DNA of 64,000 bases from Comamonas koreensis (GCF_014076495.1 NZ_CP043575.1:2852001-2916000); one strand, 5' to 3'. Shown: positions 25,419 to 34,567, counted from the stretch's first letter. The notes: generated by a model not told the origin, from the letters alone. Translations and numbers: made by a program.

Positions 25419-26156
25419 ATGTTTCTGATCTTTGCCGCCCTCGTTGCCGCGCTGTTGGCCGTGCTGGGTTGGCGCAGCCTGCGCAAACGTCGGCAACTGC
25501 GCTTTTTGCAGCAATACCGCTTTGATGCTGCCTACCGCAAGGCGCTCTGGCGTGACTACCCGCATCTGAATGACGCGAGCCTGGCGCAAGCCGAAGAGGC
25601 GCTGCGCCAGTTTTTCATCATGCACTGGCTGTCGCCCCGCGCGCAGCTGCAGATGCCCTCGCGCCTGGCCGATGCGCTGTGGCATGCCTTTATCCTGGAC
25701 ACCCGGCGCTATCAGCAGTTTTGCCAGCAGGCCTTTGGCCATATGTTCCACCATCTGCCGGCGCAGCCAGCCAGCGCTGGGGCTTCGCAGAACCAGGCAG
25801 CAGCTATGCAGCCAAGCTGGAATGCAGCCATGCAGACTCGGCGTTATATGGTGGGTGCGCTGCTGGGTGGCATACCGCTGTTGTTTGCGCTAGATGCCGC
25901 TGCCGCGATAGACGACGGCTGGCTGTACCCGCCGGATTTGCTGGGCCAATGGGCTGCGGCATTTGCGCAGGCAGCAGCGGCGGCGAGCAACAGCACCGAC
26001 AACACATCCAGCGGGGTCTCGGGCAGCGACCACCGTGACGACAGCGGCAGCGCTGGCGATAGCGCCGATGTGGCGAGCACCAGCAGCGGCGCGGACAGCG
26101 ATGGCGGCGCGTCCAGCTGCAGTGGCAGCAGTTGCGGGGGCGGCAGCAGCGATTGA
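25419..26156 (+). CDS. Membrane protein with GRDP-like (glycine-rich domain) region and Ser/Gly/Asp-rich tail
   Basis: 245 residues from the ATG at 25419 (a GTG at 25410 is an alternative). An N-terminal helix (residues 2-18) and a second hydrophobic stretch near 148-168 (YMVGALLGGIPLLFAL) suggest two membrane segments. Between them, LADALWHAFILDTRRYQQFC with AFGHMFHHLP resembles the HxxF/Y...CxxxxG core of GRDP-like proteins (PF07173). The last 70 residues are low-complexity Ser, Asp, Gly and Ala, ending in CSGSSCGGGSSD. Similar tails occur in some bacterial membrane proteins of unknown function. No role can be assigned. Confidence 0.72.
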   Translation: MFLIFAALVAALLAVLGWRSLRKRRQLRFLQQYRFDAAYRKALWRDYPHLNDASLAQAEEALRQFFIMHWLSPRAQLQMPSRLADALWHAFILDTRRYQQFCQQAFGHMFHHLPAQPASAGASQNQAAAMQPSWNAAMQTRRYMVGALLGGIPLLFALDAAAAIDDGWLYPPDLLGQWAAAFAQAAAAASNSTDNTSSGVSGSDHRDDSGSAGDSADVASTSSGADSDGGASSCSGSSCGGGSSD

Positions 26157-26222
26157 GCGGCAAAGCCTGCGTGGGCCCAAGGCGTTGTTGCGGCTTCGCA
26201 ACCGGTGGGCGGCTGCTGCGGG

Positions 26223-26228
26223 GATAAT
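26223..26228 (+). promoter_or_regulatory. Candidate -10 element placing hrpA transcription start at the ATG
   Basis: GATAAT lies nine bases before the hrpA ATG, with no Shine-Dalgarno between. If it is a sigma-70 -10 box, the transcript would begin at or next to the start codon (leaderless). The -35 region is not recognisable. Confidence 0.4.
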
Positions 26229-26237
26229 GCTGCCCCT

Positions 26238-29200
26238 ATGTCGCTCAAGATTACGTTTCCCGAATCCCTGCCAGTCTCCGCCCGCCGTGATGAAATCATG
26301 GAGGCCATGGACCGCCACCAGGTCATCATCGTCTGCGGGGAGACCGGATCGGGCAAAACCACCCAGTTGCCCAAGATTGCGCTGGCCCTGGGCCGCGGCA
26401 AGGTCAATGCCGCCCCCAATGACAAGGGGGAGGTGCGCGGCCATTTGATCGGCCACACGCAGCCCCGCCGCATTGCGGCCAGCAGCGTGGCCAAGCGCAT
26501 TGCCGAAGAGCTGCAGACGCCGCTGGGCGATGTGGTGGGCTACAAGGTGCGTTTCCAGGACCGCTTGTCCAAGGACGCCTCGGTCAAGCTGATGACCGAC
26601 GGTATCTTGCTGGCTGAGACGCAGACCGACCCGCTCCTCAAGCAATACGACACGCTCATCATCGACGAGGCCCATGAGCGCAGCCTCAATATCGACTTTT
26701 TGCTGGGCTATCTGCGCCAGCTCCTGCCCAAGCGCCCCGATCTGAAAGTGGTGGTGACCTCGGCCACCATCGATGCCGACCGCTTTGCCAAGCATTTCGC
26801 CGGCCCGCAGGGCCCGGCGCCGGTGATCATGGTCTCGGGCCGCACCTTTCCGGTGGAGATGCGCTACCGCCCCTTTGAAGATGCCAAGGACTACGACCTC
26901 AACGATGCGATTGCCGATGGCGTCGATGAGCTGTGGACCGGCGGGGCCGGCGGCGATATCCTGATTTTTCTGCCGGGCGAGCGCGAGATCCGCGAGGCCG
27001 CCGACCATCTGCGCAAGCACCTGCAGCACTCACCGGTGCTGCGCAATGCCGAGGTGCTGCCGCTCTTCTCGCGCCTGTCGCAGGCCGAGCAGGACCGCAT
27101 CTTTGAAGGCCATACCGGCCGGCGCATTGTGCTGGCCACCAATGTGGCCGAGACCTCGCTCACGGTGCCCGGCATCCGCTATGTGATCGATGCCGGCACG
27201 GCCCGGGTCAAGCGCTATTCCTTCCGCAGCAAGGTCGAGCAGCTGCTGATCGAGCCCGTCAGCCAGGCGGCGGCCAACCAGCGTGCTGGCCGCTGCGGCC
27301 GCGTGGCCAACGGCATCTGCATACGTCTCTATGACGAGGCCGATTTCCAGTCGCGCAGCCCCTTTACCGATCCGGAAATTCTGCGTTCGTCCTTGGCCGG
27401 CGTCATCCTGCGCATGAAGGCCTTGCGCCTGGGCGATGTGGTGAATTTTCCGTTTCTCGAAGCACCGTCGGGCCGCGCGATTGCCGACGGCTACCAGCTG
27501 CTCGCCGAGCTGGGCGCGGTCGATGAGCAAGGCGAGCTGCTGCCGATGGGCCAGGCCTTGTCGCGCCTGCCGCTGGACCCGCGCGTGGCGCGCATGATTG
27601 TGGAGGCGCGCGAGCGCGGCGCACTGGCAGAGGTGCTGGTGATTGCCTCGGCGCTGAGCGTGCAGGATGTGCGCGACCGCCCGCTCGAAGCCCAGCAGCA
27701 AGCCGACCAGCAGCATGCCAAGTTTGACGACGAAAAAAGCGAGTTCAGCGGCTACCTGCGGCTGTGGAAATGGCTGCAGGATGCGCGTGGCGGCAAGATG
27801 GTGGCCAAGAGCCGCAAGGACATGGCCCAGCAAGCAGCCCCCGCCAAGGGCCAGGCGATAGGGCGCAATGCCGCCTTTTTGCCGGTGGCCCAGCGCAGCA
27901 CCGGTGCGACTGCATCGGTGGAGTCCGCCGCGCCGCTGGCCGCTTTCACGCCGCAGGACAGCGTGGTGGCCGACGAGGCCAGCCACAAGCTCAGCAACCG
28001 CCAGTGGGAGCAGCTGTTGCGCCAGAACTTCATCAATATCCGCCGCGTGCGCGAGTGGCGCGACATCCATTCGCAGCTGCTGACGGTGGTCAAGGAGCAG
28101 CGCTGGCCGATGAACGAGGAGGCCGCTGGCTACGAGGCCGTGCACCTGTCGATGCTCTCGGGCCTCTTGGGCAATATCGGTTTCAAGACCGAGGAGGGCG
28201 ATGGCTACCTGGGCGCACGCGGCATCCGCTTCCACCCGCACCCCGGCGCGCACCTGTCCAAAAAGCCAGGCCGCTGGATTGTGGCGGCCGAGCTGGTCGA
28301 GACCTCGCGCCTCTACGGGCGCGGCATTGCCGCCATCGAGCCCCAGTGGCTCGAGCAGGTGGGCGCGCATCTGCTGCGCAAGCAGTTGCTGGACCCGCAT
28401 TGGGAGAAAAAGCAGGGCGAGGTGGCTGCCTATGAGCGCGCCACGCTGTATGGCCTCGTGGTCTACAGCCAGCGCCGCATCAGCTACGGCAAGATCGACC
28501 CGCAAGGCGCGCGCGATATCTTTATCCGCCAGGCGTTGGTCGAAGGCGATTGGGAGACGCGCCTGCCGTTCTTGCAGGCCAACCAGAAGCTGATTGCCAA
28601 GGTCGAGGAGCTGGAGCACAAGAGCCGCCGCCAGGACGTGCTGGTGGACGATGCGCTCATCTATGCGTTCTACGACCAGCAGATTCCGCAAGATATCTGC
28701 ACGGGCCGGGCGCTCGAGCGCTGGGTCAAGGACGAGAGCGCGCGCAACCCTGATCTGCTGCGCCTCTCGCGCGATGAGCTGATGCGCCATGAGGCCGCCG
28801 GCATCACGACGGCGGCCTTCCCCAAGACCATCAAGATGGGCGGGGTCGATTGCACAGCCAGCTACCTGCACCAGCCAGGGGACCCGCGCGATGGCGTCAC
28901 GGTGACGGTGCCGCTCTTTGTGCTCAACCAGGTGAGCGAGGAGCGCGCCGAATGGCTGGTGCCGGGCATGCTCAAGGACAAGATCCAGGCCTTGCTCAAA
29001 AGCCTGCCCCAGCGCCCGCGCAGCCGCTTTGTGCCACTGGCCGAAAACGCCCAGCGCCTGGCCGAGCTGCTGGGCAGCGCCGAGCGCTTTGGTGCGGGCA
29101 GCCTGGTTGAGGTGCTGCTCAAGCAGGCGCGCGACGAGACCTCGCTGGACATCAAGCGGGCCGACTTCAAGCTCGACATGCTCAGCCCGCATCTGTTCAT

Positions 29201-30311
29201 GAACTTCCGTATCAGCGACGAGCATGGCCGCCAGTTGGGCCAGGGCCGCAACCTGGGCGCCTTGAAGGCCCAGTGGGGCGCCAAGGCGCGCGGTGCCTTC
29301 CAGGCGCTGGCCGAGCTCAAGATCGCGCCGAAGGCCGATGGCGCGGCAGCCCCGGCGCCGGCGCAAGCGCCTGCCGCCGCTGCCAAGCAAGGTGGCAAGT
29401 TGGCGGCACCTGCAGCCAGCGCTGCGGCGCACAGCAAGGCCCAGGGGCCCGTGCTTGCCGCCGACAAGCTCTGGACAGATTGGAGCTTTGGCGCCTTGCC
29501 CGAGCTCATGGAGATCAAAAAGGGCAACCAGACGCTGATTGGTTTCCCGGCACTGATCGACCACGGCAACGGCGTCGGCATCGAGGTGTTTGACGAGCCC
29601 GAGGTGGCAGCCAGCCGCCATGCGCTGGGCCTGCGGCGCCTGTTTGCGCTGCAGATCCGCGATGCGCTCAAGTACCTGGAAAAGAACATCCCCGATCTGC
29701 AGAAGATGGCGGTGGGCTATATGCCGCTGGGCACGCAGGAAGAGCTGCGCGAGCAGATCATCAATGTGGCGATTGACCGCGCCTTTTTGCAAGAGCCGCT
29801 GCCCGCCGACGCCGAGCAGTTCAAGCAGCGGGTGCAGGAGGGGCGCGGGCGCCTGACCCTGATCGCCAACGAGGTGGCGCGCATGGCAGGCGCGGTGCTG
29901 CAGGAGTACATGGCGGCGGTGCGCAAGATCAAGGACACCAAGAACGCGCCTGAGGCCACGGCCGACGCCCAGCAGCAGCTGCAAAAGTTGGTGCCCAAGA
30001 ACTTTATCGCGATTGCGCCCTGGGCCCAGCTGGGCCACTATGCCCGTTACCTGAAGGCGATCACCGCACGCCTCGATAAGTACCGGGCTGACCCCGCGCG
30101 CGATAGCGCCAAGTTGAAGGAGCTGCAGCCATTGGAGCAGCGCTACTGGCGCCTGGTGGCAGAGCGCAAGGGCCAGGTCGATGCGCGCATGCAGGAGTAC
30201 CGCTGGATGCTCGAAGAGCTGCGGGTGAGCTTTTTTGCCCAGGAGCTGCGCACGCCGTACCCGGTCAGCAGCAAGCGGCTGGACAAGGTCTGGCAGCAGT
30301 TGCAGCAGTAA
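26238..30311 (+). CDS. hrpA: ATP-dependent DEAH-box RNA helicase HrpA
   Basis: 1357 residues from the ATG at 26238. DExH-box RNA helicase, implicated in rescuing stalled ribosomes and in mRNA processing in other bacteria. Walker A is GETGSGKT at residues 34-41. Further motifs: IIDEAHERSLNIDFLLG (DEAH), VVTSATIDADRFA, NVAETSLTVPGI and QRAGRCGR (motif VI). The long C-terminal half follows with the HrpA-specific DUF3418 region. It is somewhat longer than E. coli HrpA (about 1300), with an Ala/Gln-rich linker near residues 1030-1075 and an insertion around 530-590. The ATG has no ribosome site. Confidence 0.96.
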   Translation: MSLKITFPESLPVSARRDEIMEAMDRHQVIIVCGETGSGKTTQLPKIALALGRGKVNAAPNDKGEVRGHLIGHTQPRRIAASSVAKRIAEELQTPLGDVVGYKVRFQDRLSKDASVKLMTDGILLAETQTDPLLKQYDTLIIDEAHERSLNIDFLLGYLRQLLPKRPDLKVVVTSATIDADRFAKHFAGPQGPAPVIMVSGRTFPVEMRYRPFEDAKDYDLNDAIADGVDELWTGGAGGDILIFLPGEREIREAADHLRKHLQHSPVLRNAEVLPLFSRLSQAEQDRIFEGHTGRRIVLATNVAETSLTVPGIRYVIDAGTARVKRYSFRSKVEQLLIEPVSQAAANQRAGRCGRVANGICIRLYDEADFQSRSPFTDPEILRSSLAGVILRMKALRLGDVVNFPFLEAPSGRAIADGYQLLAELGAVDEQGELLPMGQALSRLPLDPRVARMIVEARERGALAEVLVIASALSVQDVRDRPLEAQQQADQQHAKFDDEKSEFSGYLRLWKWLQDARGGKMVAKSRKDMAQQAAPAKGQAIGRNAAFLPVAQRSTGATASVESAAPLAAFTPQDSVVADEASHKLSNRQWEQLLRQNFINIRRVREWRDIHSQLLTVVKEQRWPMNEEAAGYEAVHLSMLSGLLGNIGFKTEEGDGYLGARGIRFHPHPGAHLSKKPGRWIVAAELVETSRLYGRGIAAIEPQWLEQVGAHLLRKQLLDPHWEKKQGEVAAYERATLYGLVVYSQRRISYGKIDPQGARDIFIRQALVEGDWETRLPFLQANQKLIAKVEELEHKSRRQDVLVDDALIYAFYDQQIPQDICTGRALERWVKDESARNPDLLRLSRDELMRHEAAGITTAAFPKTIKMGGVDCTASYLHQPGDPRDGVTVTVPLFVLNQVSEERAEWLVPGMLKDKIQALLKSLPQRPRSRFVPLAENAQRLAELLGSAERFGAGSLVEVLLKQARDETSLDIKRADFKLDMLSPHLFMNFRISDEHGRQLGQGRNLGALKAQWGAKARGAFQALAELKIAPKADGAAAPAPAQAPAAAAKQGGKLAAPAASAAAHSKAQGPVLAADKLWTDWSFGALPELMEIKKGNQTLIGFPALIDHGNGVGIEVFDEPEVAASRHALGLRRLFALQIRDALKYLEKNIPDLQKMAVGYMPLGTQEELREQIINVAIDRAFLQEPLPADAEQFKQRVQEGRGRLTLIANEVARMAGAVLQEYMAAVRKIKDTKNAPEATADAQQQLQKLVPKNFIAIAPWAQLGHYARYLKAITARLDKYRADPARDSAKLKELQPLEQRYWRLVAERKGQVDARMQEYRWMLEELRVSFFAQELRTPYPVSSKRLDKVWQQLQQ

Positions 30312-30366
30312 GGACTTAGGGATACCCGGCTATGCTGCCTTGCGCAACATGGCCGGTTTTTCTTTG

Positions 30367-31032
30367 TCACACCAGGCGTTCCACCACCTCGTCCACCGTC
30401 AGTACATCGCCAAAGAACAGCATCCAGTTGTTGAGGCTGTGGACATGCTCATAGGGCGTCACGGCGGCCAGCGCGTCGTCGACCATGATGGTGGCGTAGT
30501 CCAGCATCATCGCGTCGCGCGCGGTGGATTCGCAGCAGACATTGGTGACGGTGCCGCCGATCAAGACGGTGCGCACGCCCTGCGCCTTGAGGACGGCGTC
30601 GAGCTCGGAGGCGCCGGGGGCCAGCGCGCTGTAGCAGCGCTTGACGACCGTGAGGTCGCCTGGCTGTACATCGAGCGCAGGCGGCATCGCAAAACCGGCG
30701 TGGCCGCTGCCCAGCTCCAGCAGCCGGCGCGCGCTGCGCTCGGGCGTGAGCATATGGCGGTGGTGGTGCGACCAGAACTGGTCGGCGCCATCGGCGCTGG
30801 TCTTGATCCACACGACGGTGCCGCCCTTGGCGCGCAGGGCGGCCGCCAGCTGGTTGACCTTGGCAAAGATCGCACGCGCCGGCGCGCATTCGCCCTGGTA
30901 GCCAGGCTGGGTGTAGTAGTTCTGCAAGTCCACGACGACAAAGGCGGTGGTCGCGGCGTCCAGCTGGTCATAGGGGTGGAGCACCCCCTGGCGGGCCAGC
31001 ACGCGCTCTTCAATCCAGGGCTCAAACTGCAT
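30367..31032 (-). CDS. Isochorismatase-family cysteine hydrolase
   Basis: 221 residues. The catalytic triad of the superfamily is visible: Asp in FVVVDLQNYY, Lys in VVKRCYSAL and Cys in TVTNVCCESTARDA. It is an amidase-type hydrolase (N-carbamoylsarcosine amidase, ureidoacrylate hydrolase or nicotinamidase-like); the signature TNVCCESTARDAMML is shared by several subfamilies. No signal peptide, so it acts in the cytoplasm. It is the last gene of a four-gene minus-strand operon with an ABC importer (35 bases after the permease), which suggests it cleaves an imported amide- or carbamoyl-type compound. Confidence 0.88.
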   Translation of the reverse strand: MQFEPWIEERVLARQGVLHPYDQLDAATTAFVVVDLQNYYTQPGYQGECAPARAIFAKVNQLAAALRAKGGTVVWIKTSADGADQFWSHHHRHMLTPERSARRLLELGSGHAGFAMPPALDVQPGDLTVVKRCYSALAPGASELDAVLKAQGVRTVLIGGTVTNVCCESTARDAMMLDYATIMVDDALAAVTPYEHVHSLNNWMLFFGDVLTVDEVVERLV

Positions 31033-31067
31033 GGGGAATATCTTTTCTGGTGTAGATGGGAAACAGC

Positions 31068-31910
31068 TCAGGCGTAGCGGTGCTGCACGCTTTTTTCCAG
31101 GCGGGTGACGGCCATGTACATCACGGCCGACAGCAGCGCCAGCACGACGATCGAGGCCATCACCACATTGAGCTTGAACACCTGGCTGCCATTGACGATC
31201 AAAAAGCCCAGGCCGGCGCTGGAGGACTGGAACTCGCCGACGATCACGCCGATCAAGGACAGACCAATGTTCATCTTGATCGCAGCAATCACCGCGGGCA
31301 CGCTGCCGGGGAAGACCACATACTTCATCACCTGGGCCTTGCTGGCGCCCAAGGTGGTGGCCAGCTTGATCTTGTTGGGGTCGATGGCCAGAAAGCCTTC
31401 ATAGACGACCATGATCGTGATGAACAGCGAGATGGCGACGGCCATGCCGTAAACCGAGTATTCCGAGCCCAGCCAGATGTAGAAGATCGGCACAAAGGCA
31501 ATCTTGGGCATGGCATTGGCGATCACGAGGAAAGGATCGAGCACCTTTTTCAAAAAGCTGCTCCACCACAGCATGGCAGCCGTGCCGATGCCCAGCAGCA
31601 TGCTGACGACAAAGCCGATCACTGTGGCCTTGAAGGTGATCCAGGTGTGGCCCAGCAGGTCGCCGTTGCGGGCCAGATCGACCAAGGTAGGCAGCACGGC
31701 AGACGGGTAGCTGGTGAGCATGGGGTTGAGGATGTGGCTGCGCGCGAGCAGTTCCCAAATCAGCAAAAAGGCCAGCAAGAGCCCTGCGCGGCTCAGTGCC
31801 ACCAGGCGCTTGCGGCGCTGGATCTGGGCCAGCCACTGGCGGTATTCGGGGCTGCGGGTATCGGCCTGGGCCGGGGCCGCCGTGTTGGTGGTGTTCATGA
31901 CGGTGCTCAT
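31068..31910 (-). CDS. ABC importer permease (SsuC/TauC/ThiX-like)
   Basis: 280 residues from the ATG at 31910. Six or so membrane helices, with a cytosolic EAA-type loop GFLAIDPNKIKLATTLGASK followed by VMKYVVFPGSVPAV. This type exports nothing; it belongs to the BPD_transp_1 permeases that serve NMT1/THI5-like receptors (nitrate, sulfonate, taurine, pyrimidine precursors). It follows the ATPase by two bases and precedes the hydrolase gene. The first 30 residues are a polar cytoplasmic extension. Confidence 0.9.
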   Translation of the reverse strand: MSTVMNTTNTAAPAQADTRSPEYRQWLAQIQRRKRLVALSRAGLLLAFLLIWELLARSHILNPMLTSYPSAVLPTLVDLARNGDLLGHTWITFKATVIGFVVSMLLGIGTAAMLWWSSFLKKVLDPFLVIANAMPKIAFVPIFYIWLGSEYSVYGMAVAISLFITIMVVYEGFLAIDPNKIKLATTLGASKAQVMKYVVFPGSVPAVIAAIKMNIGLSLIGVIVGEFQSSSAGLGFLIVNGSQVFKLNVVMASIVVLALLSAVMYMAVTRLEKSVQHRYA

Positions 31911-31912
31911 GC

Positions 31913-32701
31913 TTAGCCTTCCACGTGGGCGTCGATCTCGTCCCACAGCACATTGAAGTAATCGTTGAATTCCGGGCAGCCTCGGGCCTCAAAAGGCGTG
32001 GGCCGTTTGCCCCCCTGCGAGGGAAAGTCCATGTGGTGCACCGATTTGATGCGGCCAGGCCGGCGAGAGAGCACGATGACGCGGTCGGTCATCGCAATGG
32101 CCTCGCCGATGTCGTGCGTGACCAGGATCACCGACTTGCCTTCGTCGCGCAGCACATCGACCACCTCATCGGCAATCGACAAGCGGGTTTGCGAGTCGAG
32201 CGCCGAGAACGGCTCGTCGAGCAGTACCACGTCCGGGTTGGTGACCAGGGTGCGGGCCAGGGCCACGCGCTGGCGCATGCCCCCCGAGAGCTGGCGTGGG
32301 TAGTGGTGCAGGTAGTCGCCCATGCCGCATTTGTGCAGCAGCTGCGTGGCGCGCTTTTCGGCAGCGGCCAGGTCCTTGTTCTGGATCTGGGCGCCCAGCA
32401 AGGTGTTCTCCAAAATGGTGCGCCACTCGAAGAGGTAGTCCTGCTGCAGCATGTAGCCTATGCGCGGGTTGGGGCCGACGATGGTCTGGCCATCGACCAG
32501 CACGGTGCCGCTGGACGGCGGCAAAATGCCCGCCAGGATCGACAGCAAGGTGCTCTTGCCGCAGCCCGACTGGCCAATCAGGCTGATGAATTCGCCTGCC
32601 TTGACCGAGAGGTTGATGTTCTGCAGCGCCTGGGTTTCGCCCTGGGGTGTGAAATAGCGCAAGGAGACGTTGTCGACATGGACGCGGTAGGGGTGGGTCA
32701 T
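31913..32701 (-). CDS. ABC importer ATP-binding protein
   Basis: 262 residues. Walker A GQSGCGKST at 43-51, Q-loop in GYMLQQDYLFEWRT, signature LSGGMRQRVALART, Walker B VVLLDEPFSALD, and H-loop in LVTHDIGEAI. It belongs to the nitrate/sulfonate/taurine ATPase group and energises the adjacent permease. The C-terminal tail (PSQGGKRPTPFEARG) is typical of this group. The start lies nine bases after the binding-protein stop. Confidence 0.93.
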   Translation of the reverse strand: MTHPYRVHVDNVSLRYFTPQGETQALQNINLSVKAGEFISLIGQSGCGKSTLLSILAGILPPSSGTVLVDGQTIVGPNPRIGYMLQQDYLFEWRTILENTLLGAQIQNKDLAAAEKRATQLLHKCGMGDYLHHYPRQLSGGMRQRVALARTLVTNPDVVLLDEPFSALDSQTRLSIADEVVDVLRDEGKSVILVTHDIGEAIAMTDRVIVLSRRPGRIKSVHHMDFPSQGGKRPTPFEARGCPEFNDYFNVLWDEIDAHVEG

Positions 32702-32710
32702 CGCAACTCC

Positions 32711-33718
32711 TTATTTTTGCGCCAGGCTCTGCACCAAGCCCATGTCGACAAAGCGGGCGTAGTCGACCTTTTTGCCGGCCTCCAGCACGCCGCCTTGCAC
32801 CAGCATGTCCTGCAGCTGGTCCATGGCCTGCTTCTCGACCATCGGCGTCTTCTTCCACAGCTGCAGCTGCTGGTAGCGCTCAATGGCGCTGACCAGCTCG
32901 GCCTTGCTCAGGCCCGTGAAATAGCTGCCCACCAGATCGGCCAGCTCGCCTGCGGGCGCAGCTGCGGTGTACTGCTGGGCTTTCGCCACCGCTTGGGTCC
33001 AGGCCTGCACGGCGGCGCGGTTTTTCTTCAGGTAGGCGTCGGTGGTGGTGAACACGGTGTAGTCGACCATGCCCACCTCTTTGCCCACTGCGCCCAGCGG
33101 GAAGGCCTTGCCTTGTTTTTCCAAGCTGCTGGCCTCGGGCTCCAGAAAGGTCGCGTAGTCGTTTTGCCCCGCCAGCCAGGCGCCAGTGCGCGCGGCCGGG
33201 CCGATATTGCTGACCAGCGTAACGTCTTTCTTCGGATCAAGCCCCTTTTTGCGCAGGGCCGCCTCCAGAAAGATATCGGGGTTGGAGCCCGGGCGGAAGG
33301 ACATGATCTTGCTGCCCTTGAGCTTGCTCCAGTCAAAATTCGCATCGGGTTTGCGGCCCATCAGCAAAAAGCCGTCAGTGGCAGTCAGTCCGGCAAACAC
33401 AATGGGTTTGACCGGCGACTCGCTGTTGGCGACATAGATCGATGCTTCGGGGCCAATCAGCACAATATCGGCGCTGCCCGAGAGCAGGGCGGCCATGCCC
33501 TTGTCGGTGCCCTGCGAGGTTTTCATGCTCATCTCGATGCCCGCGTCCTTGAACATCCTCTTTTGGATGCCCACATACATGGGAACATAGAGCACCGAGC
33601 GCACCACCTCCTCGTACCGTATCTTGTGCGCTGTCTGCGCCTGGGCTGCCGACAGCGGCAGCAGCGCCGCCAGCATGGAAGCAATAACAGCCGCACGGCG
33701 GCGAAACATTTTCTTCAT
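32711..33718 (-). CDS. ABC importer periplasmic substrate-binding protein (NMT1/THI5-like)
   Basis: 335 residues from the ATG at 33718, preceded by AAGGAG at 33724-33729. Signal peptide with basic start and AALLPLSAAQAQ, cleaved before TAHKIRYEE. The mature protein follows the NMT1/THI5 pattern VPMYVGIQKRMFKDAGIE, GMAALLSGSADIVLIGPEAS and SFRPGSNPDIFLEAAL. Relatives bind aliphatic sulfonates, nitrate, thiamine precursors or pyrimidines; the ligand here is unknown. It is the first gene of the operon. Confidence 0.9.
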   Translation of the reverse strand: MKKMFRRRAAVIASMLAALLPLSAAQAQTAHKIRYEEVVRSVLYVPMYVGIQKRMFKDAGIEMSMKTSQGTDKGMAALLSGSADIVLIGPEASIYVANSESPVKPIVFAGLTATDGFLLMGRKPDANFDWSKLKGSKIMSFRPGSNPDIFLEAALRKKGLDPKKDVTLVSNIGPAARTGAWLAGQNDYATFLEPEASSLEKQGKAFPLGAVGKEVGMVDYTVFTTTDAYLKKNRAAVQAWTQAVAKAQQYTAAAPAGELADLVGSYFTGLSKAELVSAIERYQQLQLWKKTPMVEKQAMDQLQDMLVQGGVLEAGKKVDYARFVDMGLVQSLAQK

Positions 33719-33728
33719 ACCCACTCCT

Positions 33729-33736
33729 TGTATACA
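33729..33736. promoter_or_regulatory. Palindrome TGTATACA upstream of the ABC operon
   Basis: TGTATACA is a perfect 8-bp palindrome lying ten bases above the binding-protein ATG, touching its Shine-Dalgarno. Its position and GTATAC core suggest a GntR-type or other dimeric repressor site. An AT-rich stretch continues to about 33850 and likely holds the promoter. No regulator gene is adjacent. Confidence 0.3.
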
Positions 33737-33949
33737 GAAAATAGTGACGGATGACTAAAAACAGCTTCATGCAAGAACAATGCCGAAATAAATGCTGAAT
33801 TTGCCAAGGCAATGTCTTGTTATGTATTCAGTATCCAATTTATCGTGCGCGCCGAGGATCGGTGTTAACCATCAGGACTGGGCACCCCTATTGGGTGTAG
33901 GGCGAAGTTTTAGGGTCGCCCGAGACAGCCGTTTCAGGGGCCCGCGTTG

Positions 33950-34567
33950 ATGCCGCGGCGAATCGCGAACCCATGGATCCACAGTCTGCGGCGCGCGCTG
34001 TTCTGGTCTCGGCCACTCACGGGCGACGAATGGGCGCTACTGGCGCGTTATTTTGGCCAGCCGCAGCACCCGGGCTGGTCGCGCATGCGCCTGTACCTGC
34101 GCCGGTTGAGCGATACGCGGCGTGCGCTGTCGTTCAACGGCGGCTTTGTGTCGATGCCAGCCCTCTGTTTTGCAGCATCAGACCCGCGCCAGTGCCTGCG
34201 CCTTGGCGATCCATTGGTCGCAGGGTGGCTCGCACACGAGGCCTTTCACCACTGGCAGCGGCTGCAGGGCAGGGCGGTAACCCGGCAGGCATTGGGCCTG
34301 CAGTGGCGCTTTTGGTGCCATGGAATCAACCCCTATGCCTATACGCCCAGTGCATCGCCGGTGGAGCTGCTCGCCCAGTTCCAGCAGGCCCAGGTCGAGC
34401 AGCAGGCGCAGATGTGGCAAGACGCGGTGATGGCCGATATCGCCTGGCGCCAGGCCGGGCCCGGTGCGGAACGGGAGCGGCTGGCAGCCGCTGCCCAGCG
34501 CTGGCATGCGGTACTGCACTGGGTGCAACAACAGGGTGCGTCACACCGGGGCTTGCCGGTCCCCTAA
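33950..34567 (+). CDS. Putative zinc metallopeptidase-like protein (HExxH motif), unknown family
   Basis: 205 residues from the ATG at 33950. The central stretch is AGWLAHEAFHHWQRLQG, an HExxH zinc motif near residue 90, and about 50 residues later comes VEQQAQMWQDAVM, whose EQQA resembles the third-ligand helix seen after HELTHVWQ-type motifs in small putative peptidases. Upstream, ALSFNGGFVSMPALCF fits the beta strand that precedes the motif in that group. No signal peptide or membrane segment is evident. It may be a peptidase or a degenerate relative; activity is unproven. Neighbours (ABC operon divergent, acyl-CoA ligase downstream) give no clue. Confidence 0.55.
   Translation: MPRRIANPWIHSLRRALFWSRPLTGDEWALLARYFGQPQHPGWSRMRLYLRRLSDTRRALSFNGGFVSMPALCFAASDPRQCLRLGDPLVAGWLAHEAFHHWQRLQGRAVTRQALGLQWRFWCHGINPYAYTPSASPVELLAQFQQAQVEQQAQMWQDAVMADIAWRQAGPGAERERLAAAAQRWHAVLHWVQQQGASHRGLPVP

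Noticed and set aside
30326..30356. Terminator between hrpA and the isochorismatase gene (CCGGC/GCCGG)
   Set aside because: The arms are only five bases with a 21-base loop, too weak to call.
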